Assembly: GCA_002427845.1 (NCBI GenBank)
Contig: DIYZ01000096.1
Location: 1 to 7,797 of the forward strand
Source of the DNA: Chloracidobacterium sp. UBA6041
Lineage (GTDB): Bacteria > Acidobacteriota > Blastocatellia > Pyrinomonadales > Pyrinomonadaceae
Length of the DNA: 7,797 bases
Reading direction: 5' to 3'
Positions 5,205 to 7,797 of the stretch are shown here, one piece after another. Both the position numbers and the translations under genes were made by a program. Position 1 is the stretch's first letter; the number at the start of each line of letters is the position of its first letter. Under the pieces are notes generated by a model. That model worked only from the letters and a program-made list of their open reading frames with translations. It searched no databases and had not been told where the DNA came from.

Positions 5205-5234
5205 ATAATAAGTCTACCTGTTCGCGAATCGCAA
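5205..5234 (-). promoter_or_regulatory. Candidate promoter for tRNA-Leu
   Basis: On the minus strand TTGCGA (5234-5229) and TATTAT (5210-5205) are separated by 18 bases, matching the consensus at four and five of six positions. The tRNA 5' end at 5188 lies about 16 bases from the -10 box, a typical short leader. Confidence 0.5.
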
Positions 5235-5295
5235 CCGGAGGAGTTGCCTGGCGGACCGATCAGTTTTGCGGATGGCCTATCCTGGCGCGCGATAC

Positions 5296-5310
5296 AAAAG
5301 CGGCAACGCT
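5296..5310 (-). terminator. Weak candidate terminator after the BY-kinase gene
   Basis: Read on the minus strand, AGCG-TTGC-CGCT is followed by TTT, beginning seven bases after the kinase stop codon. It is a minimal 4-bp stem with a short T-run, so read-through toward the tRNA gene is possible. Confidence 0.3.
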
Positions 5311-5316
5311 CAGTCG

Positions 5317-7773
5317 CTATTTCGCGACAATAGAGCTCGACTTGCTTTCAGTAGTCTCGTCGTCGGGTTGTGAATCGTAACCTTTATAGTCGTAGTGGTA
5401 ATAATAGTAATCGCTTGACCGTACTTCAGCCTTATTCAAAACTACCCCGATAATCTTCGCGCCAATTTCCTGCAATATCTGGCGGGTCCGCCTCACTACC
5501 TGCCGCGACGTTTTGCCTCCATGCACTACGAGGATAACGCCATCGACGAGCAACGAAATGAGCACGCCGTCTGTAAACGAGGCGATTGGCGGAGAATCGA
5601 TGACGATATAGGCAAACGTTTCACCGGCAACGTCTAGCAAACGCTTCATCTGAGCAGAACCAAGCAGCTCCGCCGGGTTTGGCGGAATAGCTCCCGAGCT
5701 AAGCAAATAGATATCGGTCTCAAGATACCGATTAATCTTCGCCAGTATCTCTGCCTCGCTCGTTTCGCTGGAAAGGATCGCGCTCAAGCCTTCGTTATTA
5801 CTCAAACCAAAGACGTGATGCAGTCGCGGCCGGCGCATGTCCGCATCAATCAGAAGAACCTTAGCTCCGGTTTGCGCGAGCACGGTAGCGGTGTTGACCG
5901 CGGTGGTTGTTTTCCCTTCAGCGGGCACACTCGAAGTTACGAGCAAAGTTTTAGGCGATCGCCCCGGCGTGGAAAGGAGAATAGAAGTCCGCAGATGTTT
6001 GTAAGCTTCTGCCTGCAAAGTTGGCCCGCGGGAATTTATTAAGAGTTCGGGGCCGCTGCCGTTTCCATTTGTTCTTTGCAGGGCTCGCGTAATCGGCAAC
6101 AGGCGTTGCGCGCTTCGGCCGGCTATCGGAATGATTGCTAACGAAGGCAGGCGCAGCCCGCTTTCTATGTCGCCGGGACTCTTGATAGTGTCGTCCAGGT
6201 ATTCCAGAAACAGCGCCAGCGCCACGCCGAATACGAGCGCCAGAACCAGAGCCAGAAACACAGCCTCCATGCGCCTTGGACCAATTGGTCCCTTGGGCAC
6301 AGCCGCATAATCCACCACGTGGATATTGTTAGGCGTGCCGGCCATGGTCACGTCGTTTTCTTTCGAGCGCTGCATCAAGCCCTCGAGCAGGCCTTTATTA
6401 GTTTCAATCTCCTGTTTGAGGATGTTGTAATTAATCGCGGCCTGATTCTGGGCAACCGTTTCCGCGCGCTGCTTGTTGAACGAGTCTCGCAGCGTCTTTT
6501 CGCGATCAAGCGCCTGGCGATAATTACTGTCCAAGCTCACCGTGATAATCTTCCTGGCGCTGCCGCGCGTTTCATCCAACTGCTTCTCGAGGATCGCTAT
6601 CTGCTGGTTAACGTCTTTTACTTCCGGCGATTCTTCGGTGTCAGTTAAGGCCAACTGCGCGCGTTTTTGTTTTAGTTCGGCGAGCCGCGTCTTAAACTCC
6701 GCCACCTGCTTGTCGCTTGTCTCAGCGTTTGCTTCCGTGACTCCGGGCGCCAGGCTCGCGCGATAAGCGGCTTCCGCTAGGCTGCGTTCGTTCTCTGCAA
6801 CGAGGAGTTCTTTATTCAAGCCCGCGAGCCGCTCCACGACGGTATTCTGGCTGGCATCGAGCGATAGAATCTCGTGGCTTTGGGCGTAATTCACCAGCTG
6901 TTCTTCGCCGTTGCGAATCTGCGATTGCAACTCGCCAATGCGTTTTTGCAAATATGTTCCGGCGAGAGTATTGGTCTTCGTCTTCACTTCGATATTCCAG
7001 AGTGCAAATGCATCAGCGACCGCATTTACTACCTTCGCTGCCACCCCCGGATCCGTATGGCTCGCGCGAATATCAATTAGCCGCGTCTTCTTAAGTTGCG
7101 CCACATCGAGCATGCCTTGCAACGAATCCACGTAAGGCGCCAGACGCTCTACCTCCGCGGGATCTTCCAACGAAAGACCGGAGGTGGTTAAGGGTTGGTT
7201 GCCGCGATCTGGTAGCGCACCGTTTTCAGCCACCGCGGAGTTCTTTGGGTTTGAGCCCAATCCGAACATGCGCATCAGACTCTGCCACGTGGAGCGATTG
7301 TCGACATGAGAATCCAGGAAGGTACGGTTATGCTCGAGGTCAAGAGTTTTTGCGACGCGCCGCAGCAGCGTGGGGCTGGAAATTATCTGGACCTGAGTAT
7401 TGAAGTACTCCGGATCCATGTAGGTGTTGTCGACGTAATAGGAGCCGCCTCTTGAGGCACCCAACGCGGGGCTATAGGTTTCCGTATCAACCTGAACGCG
7501 TGCGCGCGCTTGATAGATGTCGGGCTGGCGCGCTTGTTTTAGCGCGGCGATGGTGCTGACGATCAATGCGAGGCCAATAATCAACCAAAGACGTTTGCGG
7601 ATCGTCTGCCAGTAGTCTCGCAAATGCATTTCGCCTTCAGGGGAAGCTTCTTCCCCGTAAGCGACGATAGGCGGCGTGGCATAGCCATTTCGCAAGGACC
7701 CGTTCGTAGGCTCGAGCGAGGAATTCTTCAAGATAATGTCGAGAGCTTTGGCTAAATCTGAAGGTTCTTTCAT
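5317..7773 (-). CDS. Wzc-type polysaccharide co-polymerase with bacterial tyrosine kinase (BY-kinase) domain
   Basis: An 818-residue inner-membrane protein that couples capsule or exopolysaccharide chain-length control and export to tyrosine autophosphorylation. A polar N-terminal segment (1-50) is followed by a Wzz-like region with TM1 (about 61-78). Next come a periplasmic domain with long coiled-coil helices (about 270-470), a GNVR-like region leading into PKGPIGPRR (493-501), TM2 (503-523) and the conserved EYLDDTIKSP (524-533). The cytoplasmic kinase has Walker A SSVPAEGKTT (614-623), Walker A' LLIDADMRRP (640-649) and Walker B YIVIDSPP (722-729). The C-terminus carries seven tyrosines between 789 and 799 (YYYYHYDYKGY), the expected autophosphorylation cluster. 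Domain fusion is complete, unlike the split CapA/CapB type. The ATG at 7773 lacks a clear ribosome site; an internal ATG at 7629 (residue 49) has a GAAGG and would remove only the N-terminal extension. Other export genes probably lie to the right of the window. Confidence 0.95.
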   Translation of the reverse strand: MKEPSDLAKALDIILKNSSLEPTNGSLRNGYATPPIVAYGEEASPEGEMHLRDYWQTIRKRLWLIIGLALIVSTIAALKQARQPDIYQARARVQVDTETYSPALGASRGGSYYVDNTYMDPEYFNTQVQIISSPTLLRRVAKTLDLEHNRTFLDSHVDNRSTWQSLMRMFGLGSNPKNSAVAENGALPDRGNQPLTTSGLSLEDPAEVERLAPYVDSLQGMLDVAQLKKTRLIDIRASHTDPGVAAKVVNAVADAFALWNIEVKTKTNTLAGTYLQKRIGELQSQIRNGEEQLVNYAQSHEILSLDASQNTVVERLAGLNKELLVAENERSLAEAAYRASLAPGVTEANAETSDKQVAEFKTRLAELKQKRAQLALTDTEESPEVKDVNQQIAILEKQLDETRGSARKIITVSLDSNYRQALDREKTLRDSFNKQRAETVAQNQAAINYNILKQEIETNKGLLEGLMQRSKENDVTMAGTPNNIHVVDYAAVPKGPIGPRRMEAVFLALVLALVFGVALALFLEYLDDTIKSPGDIESGLRLPSLAIIPIAGRSAQRLLPITRALQRTNGNGSGPELLINSRGPTLQAEAYKHLRTSILLSTPGRSPKTLLVTSSVPAEGKTTTAVNTATVLAQTGAKVLLIDADMRRPRLHHVFGLSNNEGLSAILSSETSEAEILAKINRYLETDIYLLSSGAIPPNPAELLGSAQMKRLLDVAGETFAYIVIDSPPIASFTDGVLISLLVDGVILVVHGGKTSRQVVRRTRQILQEIGAKIIGVVLNKAEVRSSDYYYYHYDYKGYDSQPDDETTESKSSSIVAK

Positions 7774-7797
7774 GGAGGGAGCATCTTTTTAGTATTT

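Noticed and set aside
1..7797. A novel defence, CRISPR or mobile system
   Set aside because: No repeat-spacer array, transposase, recombinase, nuclease or helicase is visible. All long frames are explained by housekeeping, signalling or envelope families.

Overview
The window looks like ordinary chromosomal housekeeping and envelope DNA from a moderately GC-rich bacterium, most likely an Acidobacteriota member. This is inferred from a secreted VWFA-related protein with the architecture typical of that phylum, a small glycine-zipper protein, and a GCAGTAG-type heptamer repeat in a gene junction. No rRNA or complete marker gene is present to confirm the placement. I see no mobile element, CRISPR array, integrase, toxin-antitoxin pair or recognisable defence cassette.

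Layout. Bases 1-54 hold the end of an unidentified plus-strand gene that converges on a minus-strand DUF1232/YkvA-like membrane protein (83-550). Their junction is a heptamer-repeat palindrome that contains both stop codons. A spacer of about 300 bases with a candidate promoter precedes pta (853-1863, phosphate acetyltransferase, plus strand). A secreted VWFA-related protein follows (2019-3167, plus strand). It converges on a REC/HD-GYP response regulator (3209-4336, minus strand), which has its own sigma-70-like promoter and a leader of roughly 125 nt. A non-coding stretch with a long imperfect hairpin separates it from a His-rich glycine-zipper protein (4641-4940, minus strand). Upstream of that lie tRNA-Leu(CAA) (5102-5188, minus strand) and a full-length Wzc-type polysaccharide co-polymerase/BY-kinase (5317-7773, minus strand), whose start lies close to the right edge.

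How the genes relate. The right half suggests envelope and surface work: a tyrosine kinase controlling exopolysaccharide chain length or export, a small exported or membrane glycine-zipper protein, and a predicted c-di-GMP phosphodiesterase of the kind that often controls biofilm and polysaccharide output. These are separate transcription units, so the functional link is inference. Pta belongs to central metabolism (acetyl-CoA and acetyl phosphate interconversion). Acetyl phosphate can phosphorylate response regulators, but no link to the neighbouring regulator is shown here.

The most notable observation is in the glycine-zipper gene. A well-formed promoter and a strong Shine-Dalgarno point to a start at 4979, which would give a textbook signal peptide, but codon 7 is an in-frame TGA. 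The conventional open frame starts only at 4940 and loses most of the signal peptide. The gene may be newly broken, the base may be a sequencing error, or translation may bypass or reinitiate after the TGA.
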